DNA from: Plesiocystis pacifica SIR-1
Lineage (GTDB): Bacteria; Myxococcota_A; Polyangia; Nannocystales; Nannocystaceae
DNA length: 64,000 nucleotides
Direction: 5' to 3'
Assembly (NCBI RefSeq): GCF_000170895.1
Contig: NZ_ABCS01000045.1
Span: 1 to 64,000, forward strand
Shown: positions 9,153-18,015 of the stretch, piece by piece
Numbering within the stretch: the first letter of the stretch is position 1
Layout of the letters: the number at the start of each line of letters is the position of its first letter
Made by a program: the position numbers and the translations under genes
Notes under the pieces: generated by a model
What the model was told of the DNA's origin: nothing
What the model saw: only the letters and a program-made list of their open reading frames with translations
Database searches by the model: none

Positions 9153-10751
9153 ATGCGCATCACCACCCTCGGAGCCCTCGCCGCCCTGTCCATGACCCTG
9201 ACCAGCACCGCGGTCTGGCAGATCACCGCGCCCGCGGACGAGGTCGTCGCCGATGCCAGCGACGCCGACGCGAGCGACACCGATCCCGTCGCCGCCGAAG
9301 AGCCAGGGCCGACCGCCGACGGCGGCGACACCAAGGTCGAGGCCGACGCGCCGCCCCTGGACCAGTCGACCTTCCTCGCCGGCAAGACCCTCATGGTCGA
9401 GGGCCGCGTCGGCCACGGGCGCATGCTCGCCGACGCCCGGGGCGAGACCTTCCTCTACGTCGACGTGCGCAACGAGCTGAGCGCCGCCGGCTCCAACACC
9501 CTCGACGCCCGGGGCAACTTCCGCGACGCCGTCGCCCGCACCAGCGCCGAGCCCCTCAACCTCGCCATCGTCATCGACCACTCGGGCTCGATGAAGGGCC
9601 AGCGCGAGCGCAACGCCCTCGACGCGGCCGCCGGGATGATCAGCCGCCTGCGCGACGGCGACACGGTCTCGGTGGTCAGCTACAACACCAAGGCCCACAC
9701 CATCGTCCCGGTCACCACCCTCGACGCGCGCAACCGCGACCGCGTCATCTCGGACCTGCGCGTCGGCGTGGCCTCGCGGCCCAGCGGCAACACCTGCGTC
9801 TCCTGCGGGGTCGAGGCCGGCCTCCAGACCCTCCAGGGCCGGCGCCCGGGCATCGACCGCATGCTCTTGCTGAGCGACGGCGAGGCCAACCGCGGCGTGC
9901 GAGACGAGCCGGGCATCCGCCGCCTGGCCCGAGAGGCCCGCAACCGCGGCGTGTCCATCTCCTCGATCGGCGTCGACGTCGACTACAACGAGGTCCTGAT
10001 GTCGGCCATCGCCCGCGAGGCCAACGGCCGCCACTACTTCTCCGAGACCGGCTCCAACCTCGACGCGATCTTCGACCAGGAGCTCGACAGCCTGATCCAG
10101 GCCATCGCCAAGGACGGCCAGGTGATCGTCGAGCTCGCCCCGGGCGTGCGCGTGGTCGAGGTCTTCGACCGCAGCTACCAGCAGGTCGACCGCCGCGTGA
10201 TCGTGCCCATGGGCACCTTCAGCGCGGGCGAGGACAAGACCTTGCTGATGCGCCTGGAGGTCCCGCCCAGCCCCGAGGGCAGCCGGCCCCTCGCCCACGT
10301 CTCGCTGAGCTATGACGACCTGAGCACCCGCGAGCCCGGCGAGTGCTTCGGCGAGCTCGCCACGGTCATGACCGCGACCCCGGCCGAGGTCTCGCCCCTC
10401 GATGCCATCGTGCTCGCGCGCCTGACCAAGAGCGAGACCGCCAAGACCCTGCAGCAGTCCAACGCGCTGTTCGCCCTCGGCCGCGCCGACGAGGCCCAGC
10501 GCCTGGTCGAGGAGCACCTCGGCACGGTGCGCGAGCGCCACCGCAAGACCCGCAAGAAGAAGGCCAGCGGCGGGCTCATCGATCCCTTCAACCGCGACTT
10601 CGACGAGGCCTTCAACGACCAGGCCTCCGTGCTCGAGGGCGCGTCGGGAGCCTTCGAAGATGCCGCGGCGGAGCCCGCCCCCGCGACCAGTCGCCCGGCC
10701 AAGGCGCAGGTCCGGCGCAACGCCGAACAGGCCGACCTGCTGAGTCTGTAG
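9153..10751 (+). CDS. VWA-domain exported protein
   Basis: 532 residues. The N-terminus is a short hydrophobic export signal (about residues 5-24) followed by an Asp/Ala-rich linker. A von Willebrand type A domain spans about residues 130-320 with a complete metal-ion-dependent adhesion site start (D142-H-S-G-S) and a later LLSDGEAN strand. The C-terminal part has a beta-rich segment and a helical, Lys/Arg-rich stretch (about 450-480). The upstream region repeats ACCAAGGAC (9131-9151), whose AAGGA copies can act as ribosome sites; the gene starts 35 bp after the kinase and may be co-transcribed. VWA proteins of this TerY/YfbK-like kind mediate metal-dependent protein contacts at the envelope; the ligand is unknown. 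Confidence 0.88.
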   Translation: MRITTLGALAALSMTLTSTAVWQITAPADEVVADASDADASDTDPVAAEEPGPTADGGDTKVEADAPPLDQSTFLAGKTLMVEGRVGHGRMLADARGETFLYVDVRNELSAAGSNTLDARGNFRDAVARTSAEPLNLAIVIDHSGSMKGQRERNALDAAAGMISRLRDGDTVSVVSYNTKAHTIVPVTTLDARNRDRVISDLRVGVASRPSGNTCVSCGVEAGLQTLQGRRPGIDRMLLLSDGEANRGVRDEPGIRRLAREARNRGVSISSIGVDVDYNEVLMSAIAREANGRHYFSETGSNLDAIFDQELDSLIQAIAKDGQVIVELAPGVRVVEVFDRSYQQVDRRVIVPMGTFSAGEDKTLLMRLEVPPSPEGSRPLAHVSLSYDDLSTREPGECFGELATVMTATPAEVSPLDAIVLARLTKSETAKTLQQSNALFALGRADEAQRLVEEHLGTVRERHRKTRKKKASGGLIDPFNRDFDEAFNDQASVLEGASGAFEDAAAEPAPATSRPAKAQVRRNAEQADLLSL

Positions 10752-10847
10752 CTCGACCCTCCAACGAAGTCGCGCACGCGCCGAAACCGCGCCGAGGCCG
10801 AGCCCAGACCGGGCCAAACGCAGGAGTCGCTCTTGTAGACTCCGGCC

Positions 10848-11978
10848 ATGGCTTGTCTTTTGCGCACCCGCGCCGCCCTCACCTGCCTCGCACTCGCGGC
10901 CTCGACCCTGACCGTCGTCGCGCCCGCCCACGCCGAGGGCCCCGAGGAGAGCGCCGAGTTCTTCCCGGCCCTCGAGCTGCTCTTGCTCGGCTTCGACGAC
11001 GCCGCCGTCGACACCGGCTGGATCCCCGGGGGCTCCCCGGTCCAGATGCGCTTCTTCGCCGACGCGGCCAACAGCATCACCATCTCGCTCCCGGGCCAGG
11101 CCCACTACGACTGGCGCACGGAGTCCCTGCGCTTCGAGGGCGACGAGGAGGCGGGCTTTTTCGAGTACGACGTCGGCCTCGAGCTCCAGGCCAGCGTCAA
11201 GTTCGACGTCGGCATCGCCCAGTGGGAGTCGGACATCCTCGGGCCCTACGACTGGGGCGTCGAGGCCATCGAGATGTTCACGCCCTACCTGCTCGAGGGC
11301 AACCCGGACCGCCCGGCGATGATCTCCGATGAGAGCGGCGCCTTCACCCTCGTCTCGGTCCCGATCATCCCCGACGTGGTCGTCGCCGAGGGCAACCTCG
11401 ACATCGATCTCTTCGTCGAGATCGAGGCCCAGCTGCAGTGCAACCGCATCGAGGTCACGACCCCCGGCGGCGAGGTCGTCGAGTTCACCCAGGAGGGTCA
11501 GAGCCTCCCGATCGATCCGGGCGAGGGCAGCCTCGACGAGGACCTGGTGCTCCCCGCCCAGGCCCACTGCCTGCTCCAGACCATGCCGATCCTGATCATC
11601 TACCCGAACCTGGTCATGGAGATCCTGTTCACGGAGTACGACGTCGGCGGCATCGAGATCCCCATCGACCTGCCCGTCGTCGACGAGGAGATCAGCTTCG
11701 ACACCATCGACCTGGCCTTCCCGCGCTGGGAGCCGCCGGAGCCCGAGGACACCGGGGAGTCCGCGGGCGAGTCCGAGTCGGACGAGGGCAACAGCGACGA
11801 GATCGGCGACGAGGTCGGCGACACCGAGGGGGACACCGGCGACGGGCCGAGCCAGGGCGAGCTCCTCGAAGACGGCTGCAACTGCTCGACCGAGGCCGAG
11901 GATGGTCCGGGGCGCGCGGCCTTGTGGTCGCTCCTGGGCCTGCTGGGGCTCACGACCCTGCGTCGGCGCCGGAGCTAA
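10848..11978 (+). CDS. MYXO-CTERM-like surface protein, function unknown
   Basis: 376 residues. Signal peptide at residues 1-27 (ends AHAEG). The body is acidic and beta-rich without a domain I recognise; two Cys pairs might form disulfides. Residues about 300-340 form a Glu/Ser/Gly/Thr/Asp linker. The C-terminus has DGCNCS, then a hydrophobic helix and an Arg cluster (RRRRS), which is the layout of MYXO-CTERM sorting signals cut by myxosortase and anchored at the cell surface. A TAGACT hexamer sits 6 nt before the ATG with no Shine-Dalgarno, suggesting a leaderless message. The stop overlaps the stop of the convergent hydrolase by 4 bp (11975-11978). Sorting is inferred from the signal; no function is claimed. 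Confidence 0.85.
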   Translation: MACLLRTRAALTCLALAASTLTVVAPAHAEGPEESAEFFPALELLLLGFDDAAVDTGWIPGGSPVQMRFFADAANSITISLPGQAHYDWRTESLRFEGDEEAGFFEYDVGLELQASVKFDVGIAQWESDILGPYDWGVEAIEMFTPYLLEGNPDRPAMISDESGAFTLVSVPIIPDVVVAEGNLDIDLFVEIEAQLQCNRIEVTTPGGEVVEFTQEGQSLPIDPGEGSLDEDLVLPAQAHCLLQTMPILIIYPNLVMEILFTEYDVGGIEIPIDLPVVDEEISFDTIDLAFPRWEPPEPEDTGESAGESESDEGNSDEIGDEVGDTEGDTGDGPSQGELLEDGCNCSTEAEDGPGRAALWSLLGLLGLTTLRRRRS

Positions 11979-12679
11979 GATCGCGCCAAGCTCTGGGCGA
12001 CGACCCGCAGCACCTCGGCCGAAAAACCCAGCTCCGCGTGCTCGCGGTCGACCTCGACGTAGTCGACCGCGTTCGCGGGGTTGGGGTCCAGGCAGGCCTG
12101 CCACGAGACCACGGCGTCGCGCTTGCTGTAGATGCAGGTGATCGGCACGGGGATGGGCACGGCGTTGCGCTCGGCGACGTGGCGCTCGAGGGCGTCGAGG
12201 TCGGCCCCGCGCTGCTCGTAGCGCGCGGCCGCGGCGGTGTACTTGGGCCCGCCGACCACCGGCGTCCCCATGGTCACCACGCGCGCGACTCGGCCCGGCT
12301 GGGCCCGGGCGCTCTCCCGGGCGATCACCCCGCCGAGGCTCCAGCCGACCAGACCCAGGGGCTGACCGTGGCGCTCGGCGAGGGCCTCGAGGCGCGCGAG
12401 CACGGGCGGGAGCAGCTCGCCGACCTGACCGTGGTTGCGGCCCAGGCCCCAGCCGTAGGCCCGATAGCCCAGGCGCGACAAGAAGGCGCGCAGGACCACG
12501 GTGCTGCGGTCGCTGGTCATGAAGCCCGGCAGCACCAGCACCGGCCGGCCCTCCCCGCGGGGCAGCTCCGACCAGCCCCGGGCCAGGGTCGGCAGCGTGA
12601 TCAGCCCGCGCCCGACCCCGCGCAGTTCGGCGCGAGCCGAGGGCTTGGGCCGGGGGATGGGCTCACTTGGGGTGGCCAT
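11975..12679 (-). CDS. alpha/beta hydrolase, lipase-like
   Basis: 234 residues, ATG start overlapping the end of the upstream gene by 17 bp, so probably co-transcribed with it. Alpha/beta-hydrolase fold: VLPGFMTSD near the N-terminus forms the oxyanion region, GWSLGG holds the nucleophile Ser, and a Ser-Lys-Arg-Asp (YSKRDAVV) segment supplies the likely acid. The catalytic His is probably in the DREHAEL segment near the C-terminus. There is no signal peptide, so it looks cytoplasmic. The closest general class is the LipA/PGAP1-like esterases; the substrate cannot be told from sequence. Confidence 0.85.
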   Translation of the reverse strand: MATPSEPIPRPKPSARAELRGVGRGLITLPTLARGWSELPRGEGRPVLVLPGFMTSDRSTVVLRAFLSRLGYRAYGWGLGRNHGQVGELLPPVLARLEALAERHGQPLGLVGWSLGGVIARESARAQPGRVARVVTMGTPVVGGPKYTAAAARYEQRGADLDALERHVAERNAVPIPVPITCIYSKRDAVVSWQACLDPNPANAVDYVEVDREHAELGFSAEVLRVVAQSLARS

Positions 12680-14645
12680 CGACGCGCAACTGAAACAGGA
12701 AGTAAGGCGGCAGGCAAGCGCCCGCGTCCTCGCCGAGCTCGTCCTCGGGGGAGCGGGCGCAGATGAAGTCGTCGCGGCAAGGCGCGTCCGCCGAGCACTC
12801 GCGCATGCCCGCCGGGTTGACCGTCTCGACGATGCAGGTCGCAAAGGGGCGCTTGGCAGCCAGGCAGTTGTTGAAGTCGATGAGGTTGGGGATCACCCCG
12901 CACGCCCGGGTCTCGTCCTCGGCCGCGCCCGCGCAGCCCCCGGTGCACATGCCGTCGGGGAAGCCCACGGCGTTCTCGTTGCAGATCAGCCCGCTGACGC
13001 ACCTGGGCTGGTCCTCGGCGGGCAGCCGGCGCACGCGATCGCGGGTGTGGTCGGCCTTGGAGCGGACGGTCCCGATCTCGCACACGCCGCCCGCGGTCCC
13101 GCGCCGCTCCTCGAGGCAGGTGCCGAGCTCTCCGTCGCCCAGGTCCCGGCAGGTCAGGCCCGCGTCGCAGGTCCAGTCGGCGAAGCCCGGATCGCCCAGG
13201 CCGCAGTGGCTGCCCCAGGCTCCGCGCCCGCGCTCGTACTCGGACAGCTCCCGGACCTCGCTGCCCGCTTCGCCCGCGAGCACGGCCTCGGTCCACGCCG
13301 CGCGCCGCTCGAGCTCGCCCTGCAGGTGCGGCGAGGTGGCCACGGCGAGGGCGTCGACCCGCTTGGCTCGATCGCGCTCGACCCCGAGGTGGTGGAAGCC
13401 CGCGATGCTCCGGCTCTCGTGGCAGCCCTGGCAGCTCAGCCCGTCCAGGCGACGCAGCGCCGCCTTGGCCGTGCGCACCTTGGCCATGCCCTCGAAGTCG
13501 TAGTCGGCGAAGTCGGACTCGGAGAACAGCTGCGAGAAGGGCCGGTTGGCCACGCGGGCCAGGCCCCGCGGCGTCACCGAGGTCGAGGCGGTGGTCGAAA
13601 AGCGCGGCGGGATGACCAGCGTGCCGCCGTCGAGGGCCTCGCGCTGCTCGGGCGCGAGCAGCCAGGCGAGCAGCTCGGCCCGCTCCCCGTCGCGCCGGCG
13701 CAGCCGATCGACCGCCGGGACGTTCTCGAGGGGCACCGCTCGCCAGCCCGCCCGCGCCTCGGGGTCGCGGTGGAAGACCTGCAGCAGGTACTCGGCGTGG
13801 CCCGCCATGTCCGGGCGAATCGTCGCCGGCCAGCGCTCGGTCTGGACGTTGATCTCCACGGCCTCGAGGCGCGCGAGGCTCAGGGCGTCGGCGCTCAGCG
13901 GCGCGCCCTCGGCCCGCAAGGCCTCACCCAGCGCCGCGCCCTCGAGCGTTGGATCGAGCTGCCAGCGAGCCAGGGCCTCGGCGTGGCTCGCCGCCGCGGG
14001 CTGCCAGTAGACCACGTTGACGGTCATCGGCAGCCGCGAGTCCACGTCGACCCCGCGCTGCTCTCGGGTGTAGGCCAGGCGGTAGAGCAGCCGGGTCTCG
14101 CCCATCGCCCCGCGCTCCCCTCGATCGGGGGCGTCCGCGGCCACGAAGGCGTGGCGATCCATGCGGTTGACCACGGCGATGAGCTCGAAGCGCGTGTCCT
14201 CGGCGCGCAGCCAGTCCGGATCGAACTGGCGGTGGACGTAGCGCAAGCCGACGCCCGTGCGCTCCGGGTCTTCCTTTTTGTTGGCCGCGATGGTCGCGTC
14301 GACGCTGCGCGCGATGGCCTCGAGGGGGCCCGCGCCGTAGTCCGCGGTCACGACGGCGTCGGGGTGCTCGTGGAGCAAGGCCGCGAAGCTCAGGCCCGCG
14401 CCCTCGAGCGTGGCCATGAGCTCGGGATCGTCGAGCAGCAGCGCCGCCGGCGGGCCCGGCTCGGGCGGCTCGCTCGGCTGCGGCGCGCTCGCTTCGGAGG
14501 GTCGCGCGGCGCTGGCCTCGTCCGTCGCCTCGAGCTCCGCGCCTTGCTTCGGCTGCTCGACGCCCGGATCGCCCGCCTTGCACGCGCCCAAGCCGAGCCC
14601 AATGGAAACGCCGAACACCGCTCGCCTGACCCAGGAGGAGGACAC
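12663..14645 (-). CDS. large lipoprotein with one c-heme motif and Cys-rich C-terminus
   Basis: 660 residues from GTG. The lipobox LGAC (C about residue 17) follows a short hydrophobic signal. Then a Pro/Glu/Ala linker and a body of about 350 residues of unknown fold. A single CXXCH (CQGCH) begins at C405 with a nearby HH pair (FHHLG), so one covalent heme is possible. The last 150 residues contain many spaced Cys (GLGDPGF...CDAGLTC, CVSGLICNENAV, CTGGCAG), an arrangement typical of disulfide-knotted repeats in myxobacterial secreted proteins. A TATGCT hexamer lies 6 nt upstream of the GTG. It precedes and overlaps a hydrolase gene. Function not recognised; export and heme attachment are inferred from motifs. 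Confidence 0.8.
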   Translation of the reverse strand: MSSSWVRRAVFGVSIGLGLGACKAGDPGVEQPKQGAELEATDEASAARPSEASAPQPSEPPEPGPPAALLLDDPELMATLEGAGLSFAALLHEHPDAVVTADYGAGPLEAIARSVDATIAANKKEDPERTGVGLRYVHRQFDPDWLRAEDTRFELIAVVNRMDRHAFVAADAPDRGERGAMGETRLLYRLAYTREQRGVDVDSRLPMTVNVVYWQPAAASHAEALARWQLDPTLEGAALGEALRAEGAPLSADALSLARLEAVEINVQTERWPATIRPDMAGHAEYLLQVFHRDPEARAGWRAVPLENVPAVDRLRRRDGERAELLAWLLAPEQREALDGGTLVIPPRFSTTASTSVTPRGLARVANRPFSQLFSESDFADYDFEGMAKVRTAKAALRRLDGLSCQGCHESRSIAGFHHLGVERDRAKRVDALAVATSPHLQGELERRAAWTEAVLAGEAGSEVRELSEYERGRGAWGSHCGLGDPGFADWTCDAGLTCRDLGDGELGTCLEERRGTAGGVCEIGTVRSKADHTRDRVRRLPAEDQPRCVSGLICNENAVGFPDGMCTGGCAGAAEDETRACGVIPNLIDFNNCLAAKRPFATCIVETVNPAGMRECSADAPCRDDFICARSPEDELGEDAGACLPPYFLFQLRVDGHPK

Positions 14646-14895
14646 GCCCCGAGCATAGCTGTCCCCTTTTGCCGCGACCGCTGTCCTAGCCATGGCTGGC
14701 CTGAGCCCTGGCGATGACCCTTGCCGTTCGCGGCCGCCGCCCGTGGAGACAAACCGACAAAACCGATCTGGAGCAGGGGCGAGAACGCGTCGCTGCATCG
14801 ATCTTGGCGCATTTTGCATCGGCCCGAGCCCCGATCGCGGGGCGATCAGCGACGCCGAGAGATGTGGCCTGGACCTTGCTCATGACGAGGGCGTG

Positions 14896-16065
14896 ATGAC
14901 GCGACGTGGACTGTCCCTGACCTCCCTGCTCACCCTCGCGGCCTGCGGCGCCTTGATGTCCGCCTGCGTGGACCCGCGGGAGGACTTCGGCGAGGAGGAG
15001 GAGGGCATCGGCATCAGCGACGAGACCGGCATCAGCGAAGAGGACGAGGGGGGCTTCGAAGACAGCACCTCTGAAGAGGAGAGCGGCGGCGAAGAGGGCG
15101 ACCAGGGCATGCCGACCTGCGAGACCACCACCGCGACCGTCAACAACATCCCGCCCAACGTCGTGCTCGTCCTCGACAAGTCCCGGAGCATGGTCGTCAA
15201 CGCCTGGGACGACGACGGCAACCCCGACACCGAGGACGTGACCCGCTGGCACAGCCTCCACGACACCGTGGACACCGTCGGCCACCAGTACCAGGACGGC
15301 ATGAGCCTGGGCCTGACCCTGTTTCCCTCGGTCGACGCCGAGTCGAGCTTCGACGGGGCCTGCCCCGTCAACGAGGTCCCCGAGGTCGGCGTCGGGCTCG
15401 GCAACGCCGAGGCCCTGCTCGCGGCCATCCCCGCCGCAGACGACACCGACCTGCACGGCGCGACCCCGGCCGCCGCGGGTATCGCCACCGCCCTCGCCCA
15501 CCTCGAGGCCCTCGAGGACGGCCGCCCGGCGGCGATGATCCTCGTGACCGACGGCGCCGCCAACTGCTCCGCCGGCGCCAACGACATCACCAAGTTCTCG
15601 CAGTACGACGAGGACCTGCCCCTCGTCGTCGCCGACGCCTGGGATCGCGCCGGCATCCCCACCTACGTCGTCGGCATCGACATCCAAGAGAGCAGCGAGC
15701 ACCCCTTCACCAACCCGCGCGAGAAGCTCCACGAGGTCGCCGAGGCCGGCGGGGTCGCGCGCAGCGACGGCGAGGTCGGCTTCTACGACGCCGGCGACGC
15801 CCAGGCCTTGACGGCCGCCCTCGACGAGATCGCCGCGTCGGTCAGCTGCGGCATCGAGCTGGGCAAGGCCCCGGTGAGCGAAGACGAGCTCTACATCGCC
15901 ATCGACGGCGAGTACCTGCCCCGCCTCGACAGCTGCGACGAGGGCGACGGGTGGATCTACACGAGCGAAGATCTCACCCAGATCGAGCTGTGCAACGCCT
16001 CGTGCGACCTGCTCCTCGCCGAGGGTGAAGTGACGGCCGAGTTCGCCTGCCCGCCCCAGCCCTGA
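14896..16065 (+). CDS. VWA-domain lipoprotein
   Basis: 389 residues from ATG 14896, preceded by GAGGG 7-8 nt upstream; a GTG at 14893 is in frame. Signal peptide with lipobox LMSAC (C about residue 24), then a 40-residue Glu/Ser/Asp linker. VWA domain at about residues 80-300 with D94-K-S-R-S as the metal-site start and LVTDGAANC later. The layout, and phrases such as VTRWHSLHDTV and EVGVGL, closely match the minus-strand lipoprotein at 18975-20261, so the two are paralogues. Paired Cys in the last 80 residues suggest an exported disulfide-bonded tail. The stop codon TGA is the first base triplet of repeat R2a. Confidence 0.9.
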   Translation: MTRRGLSLTSLLTLAACGALMSACVDPREDFGEEEEGIGISDETGISEEDEGGFEDSTSEEESGGEEGDQGMPTCETTTATVNNIPPNVVLVLDKSRSMVVNAWDDDGNPDTEDVTRWHSLHDTVDTVGHQYQDGMSLGLTLFPSVDAESSFDGACPVNEVPEVGVGLGNAEALLAAIPAADDTDLHGATPAAAGIATALAHLEALEDGRPAAMILVTDGAANCSAGANDITKFSQYDEDLPLVVADAWDRAGIPTYVVGIDIQESSEHPFTNPREKLHEVAEAGGVARSDGEVGFYDAGDAQALTAALDEIAASVSCGIELGKAPVSEDELYIAIDGEYLPRLDSCDEGDGWIYTSEDLTQIELCNASCDLLLAEGEVTAEFACPPQP

Positions 16066-16196
16066 GCTCTGTTCTGCCCCCACAGGGAGCTGGGGACCGG
16101 GGGCGCTTCGTCGCTGTCCGCTCCTCCGCTTTGGCTTGGTGGGCAATGGAGTTCGTGCCTGTGAGAGGGCCCGTGGTCGCCCCCGCAAGCGGGGGC
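16063..16196 (+). repeat. R2 element, copy a
   Basis: About 134 bp beginning on the stop codon of the VWA gene. It shares with copies b and c a GCCCCC...GGGGGC pairing at its 5' end, the block CGCTTCGTCGCTG, CGCTCCTCC, CAATGG..GTTCGT and a terminal palindrome GCCCCCGC-AA-GCGGGGGC at 16179-16196. Between copies the paired ends are better kept than the spacers. It could act as a transcription stop (there is no strong T-tract) or as a structured 3' untranslated region. Confidence 0.85.
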
Positions 16197-16208
16197 GTGG
16201 ACAGTCAT

Positions 16209-16299
16209 TGAGTCGTGGACGTGGGGCAGGGAGGGCGTGGCGTCGTCCACGACGGCTAAAATAGTCAGGGGCTGTGGATTCATTCACAGCCTCTGACTA
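16209..16299 (+). repeat. R1 element, copy a
   Basis: Two-hairpin element. Hairpin 1 pairs GTCGTGGAC with GTCCACGAC around a 24-nt G-tract loop. Hairpin 2 has a 15-bp stem, 16262-16276 with 16285-16299, with one G-T pair and an 8-nt loop. Its stem sequence differs from those of the other three R1 copies. It sits directly between R2 copies a and b. Confidence 0.88.
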
Positions 16300-16428
16300 C
16301 TGCTTTGCCCCCACAGTCGCCTCTCGGGACAGGGGGCGCTTCGTCGCTGCCCGCTCCTCCGCCATGGCCGTGGGGCAATGGGGTTCGTGCCTCTGAGAGG
16401 GCATGCGGTCGCCCCCGCGAGCGGGGGC
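16300..16428 (+). repeat. R2 element, copy b
   Basis: Second plus-strand R2 copy, starting CTGCTTTGCCCCCACAG, which is also the left end of the truncated copy at 32743-32779. It ends in the palindrome GCCCCCGC-GA-GCGGGGGC (16411-16428). About three quarters of its bases match copy c at 47878-48010 by eye alignment. Confidence 0.85.
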
Positions 16429-16439
16429 ATGGTCGCTCC

Positions 16440-16495
16440 AAGGTGGGAGGTCTTCGCACATGCGAGCAACGCGCGTGCGACTGACCTCCCACTTT
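16440..16495. repeat. long inverted repeat in intergenic region
   Basis: A 13-bp perfect inverted repeat (16440-16452 with 16483-16495, AAGGTGGGAGGTC) encloses a second CGCAC/GTGCG pairing. It follows R2b directly and has no coding frame over it. It could be another repeat class or an RNA hairpin. Confidence 0.7.
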
Positions 16496-16801
16496 CAGGA
16501 TCTGGTGAGAGCGCTCGGAAGGCCCCCTCTAACGGCGTTGGCGGCAAGTTCGAAAAAAACGATGACGATCACGGGCATCATGGGCCACTAATTCTGCGGG
16601 CGGCAGCTTCGGCCGCCTGCTTCGGATGTTGCCACCACGTTCGAGACACACTCAGAAGAGGCGGCTCAGGCCGTCTCTTCGCTTTTCCGCCCTCGATGTC
16701 ACTCTCGGCCACATTTTAAGTGAGAAATATCAATGGCTGAGTCGTGATCAGCACGGCACGGAACCACACACCACCATTGGTTCCCGTCCCGAGTTCAGCC
16801 G
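16496..16801. other. non-coding stretch with one terminator-like hairpin
   Basis: No convincing gene; GC content drops toward 16690-16740. A hairpin AAGAGGCGG-CTCAGG-CCGTCTCTT at 16656-16679, followed by CGCTTTT, could be a plus-strand terminator, and GGCGGC/GCCGCC pairs near 16598-16616. An AT-rich patch at 16710-16735 may hold the promoter for the gene at 16802. Confidence 0.5.
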
Positions 16802-17161
16802 ATGCTTCTGACCGACCAGGTTCGCCTCCACGCCAACGCCTTCTTCGAGTCCCTGTGGACTGTGTTCGAGGAGGGTAGCTTTCCCTACATCGAGCTCAAG
16901 ATCCACGAGCGCGAGCGCGATGGGGGCACGGTGAACGCCAATGCGCGACGCGCGGCGGCGGAGGTGCAGCTGCTGTTGCGCTGCGAGGAGCCCCGGCTGG
17001 CCGACGCCTGCATGGCCCTCGAGTTCGCGGCCAGCCGCGAGCCGGAGATCTACGGGCCGACCTACGAGCTGCTCCGGGCCTTCATCATGCGCGCCTACGA
17101 AGGCGTGAGCAGCTCCCACGACAGCTCGCGCGCGGCCGACGAGCGCACCCCGCTGTGCTGA
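16802..17161 (+). CDS. hypothetical protein, 119 residues
   Basis: Small acidic, helical protein without signal peptide or membrane segment. Codon use has strong third-position GC like its neighbours, which supports a real gene, but no ribosome site is clear before the ATG. Residues about 40-90 are Ala/Glu/Arg-rich helix. I do not recognise the family. It lies alone after the repeat-rich gap and is convergent with the membrane protein at 17206. Confidence 0.6.
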   Translation: MLLTDQVRLHANAFFESLWTVFEEGSFPYIELKIHERERDGGTVNANARRAAAEVQLLLRCEEPRLADACMALEFAASREPEIYGPTYELLRAFIMRAYEGVSSSHDSSRAADERTPLC

Positions 17162-17205
17162 CTCTCCGCCGCTGACACGACCGACGCAGCGCCGCCCCTC
17201 GCCGC

Positions 17206-17973
17206 TCAGGAGTCCGACTCGGGACCGGACTCCGACGCTGGCAAAAGGCGGCGCTTGGCGTAGAGATCGTCCTCGCACAGCGTCACGATCCGCTCGAACA
17301 CGGCCTGCAGGGCCTCGGCGCGGCGCCTGGACTGGCGCCGGAAGAGCCCTCGAGCCAGGGCGTAGCTCGCCCCCATCCAGCCCACCATGAACACGGGGAT
17401 CAGCGCCGGGTTCCACATCGCCGGGAGCACGATGAGGCCCATGCCGCCTCCGCCCACGCCCCCGAGGATGCCCCCAAACATCGAGCCGATCAGGGTCTGC
17501 AGCTGCTCGTCCACGCGGATCGAGGTCTCGCCCCGACCCGTCGACACCGACACGCTGATGCGCCGCCCAGGCGTGTTCGAGGCGACGTTGGTGCGCCAGG
17601 CCAGGCTCCGGCTCGAGCGCGTCACGGTGCCCGGCTCATCCAGGGTCAGGTGAATCTCGTGGGCGATCTCGTCGAAGCAGGCCTCGGACACCTCGCCCTC
17701 GAGGCGCCGCTCGAAACGCAGCGCCGAGGGGCCGCCGATGAAGGCGTTGTGGGTCTGCGCCTCGGGCTTGGGCCGCGCGAGCTCCCCGGCGGCCTGGCGC
17801 ACGAGCGCGGCGTCGATGCCCGCCTCGCTGGCGATGGCCTCGACCTCGTCGATGGACATGCGTCGGGAGATCGCCGAGCCCTTGGCGGCCTGAAGCTCCG
17901 CCGCGCGCTCGAGGATGAGCCCGACCTGGTCGGCGTCGTAGCGCTCGAGGCTGGCCCGCTTGTCCGAGGTCAC
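17206..17973 (-). CDS. two-TM membrane protein with N-terminal helical domain
   Basis: 255 residues from a GTG preceded by AGGAGG at 5 nt, a good ribosome site. Residues about 1-80 are helical (ISRRMSIDEVEAIASEAGIDAALVRQAA), a pattern seen in many myxobacterial and Gemmatimonadota membrane proteins of unknown function. A beta-rich middle follows, then two glycine-rich transmembrane helices (about 165-210) and a charged cytoplasmic tail. It has no enzyme motif. The next genes on the same strand start 43 bp upstream and also encode small membrane proteins. Confidence 0.82.
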   Translation of the reverse strand: MTSDKRASLERYDADQVGLILERAAELQAAKGSAISRRMSIDEVEAIASEAGIDAALVRQAAGELARPKPEAQTHNAFIGGPSALRFERRLEGEVSEACFDEIAHEIHLTLDEPGTVTRSSRSLAWRTNVASNTPGRRISVSVSTGRGETSIRVDEQLQTLIGSMFGGILGGVGGGGMGLIVLPAMWNPALIPVFMVGWMGASYALARGLFRRQSRRRAEALQAVFERIVTLCEDDLYAKRRLLPASESGPESDS

Positions 17974-18015
17974 GCCCGCCTCCTACCACAGGGGGCGGCG
18001 CTTGTTCCCGGGCGC

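Noticed and set aside
15957..16283. Minus-strand frame over R1a reading VVDDATPSLPHVHDS
   Set aside because: The same peptide can be read from all four R1 copies; it reflects the repeat, not a gene.
16063..16428. CRISPR array at the R2/R1 block
   Set aside because: Too few, too long and uneven units, no spacers, and no cas genes nearby.
16378..16719. Small frame over R2b coding FVPLRGHAVAPASGG-type sequence
   Set aside because: The same peptide appears antisense at R2c only because the repeat is open in that frame; no start signal, codon use off.
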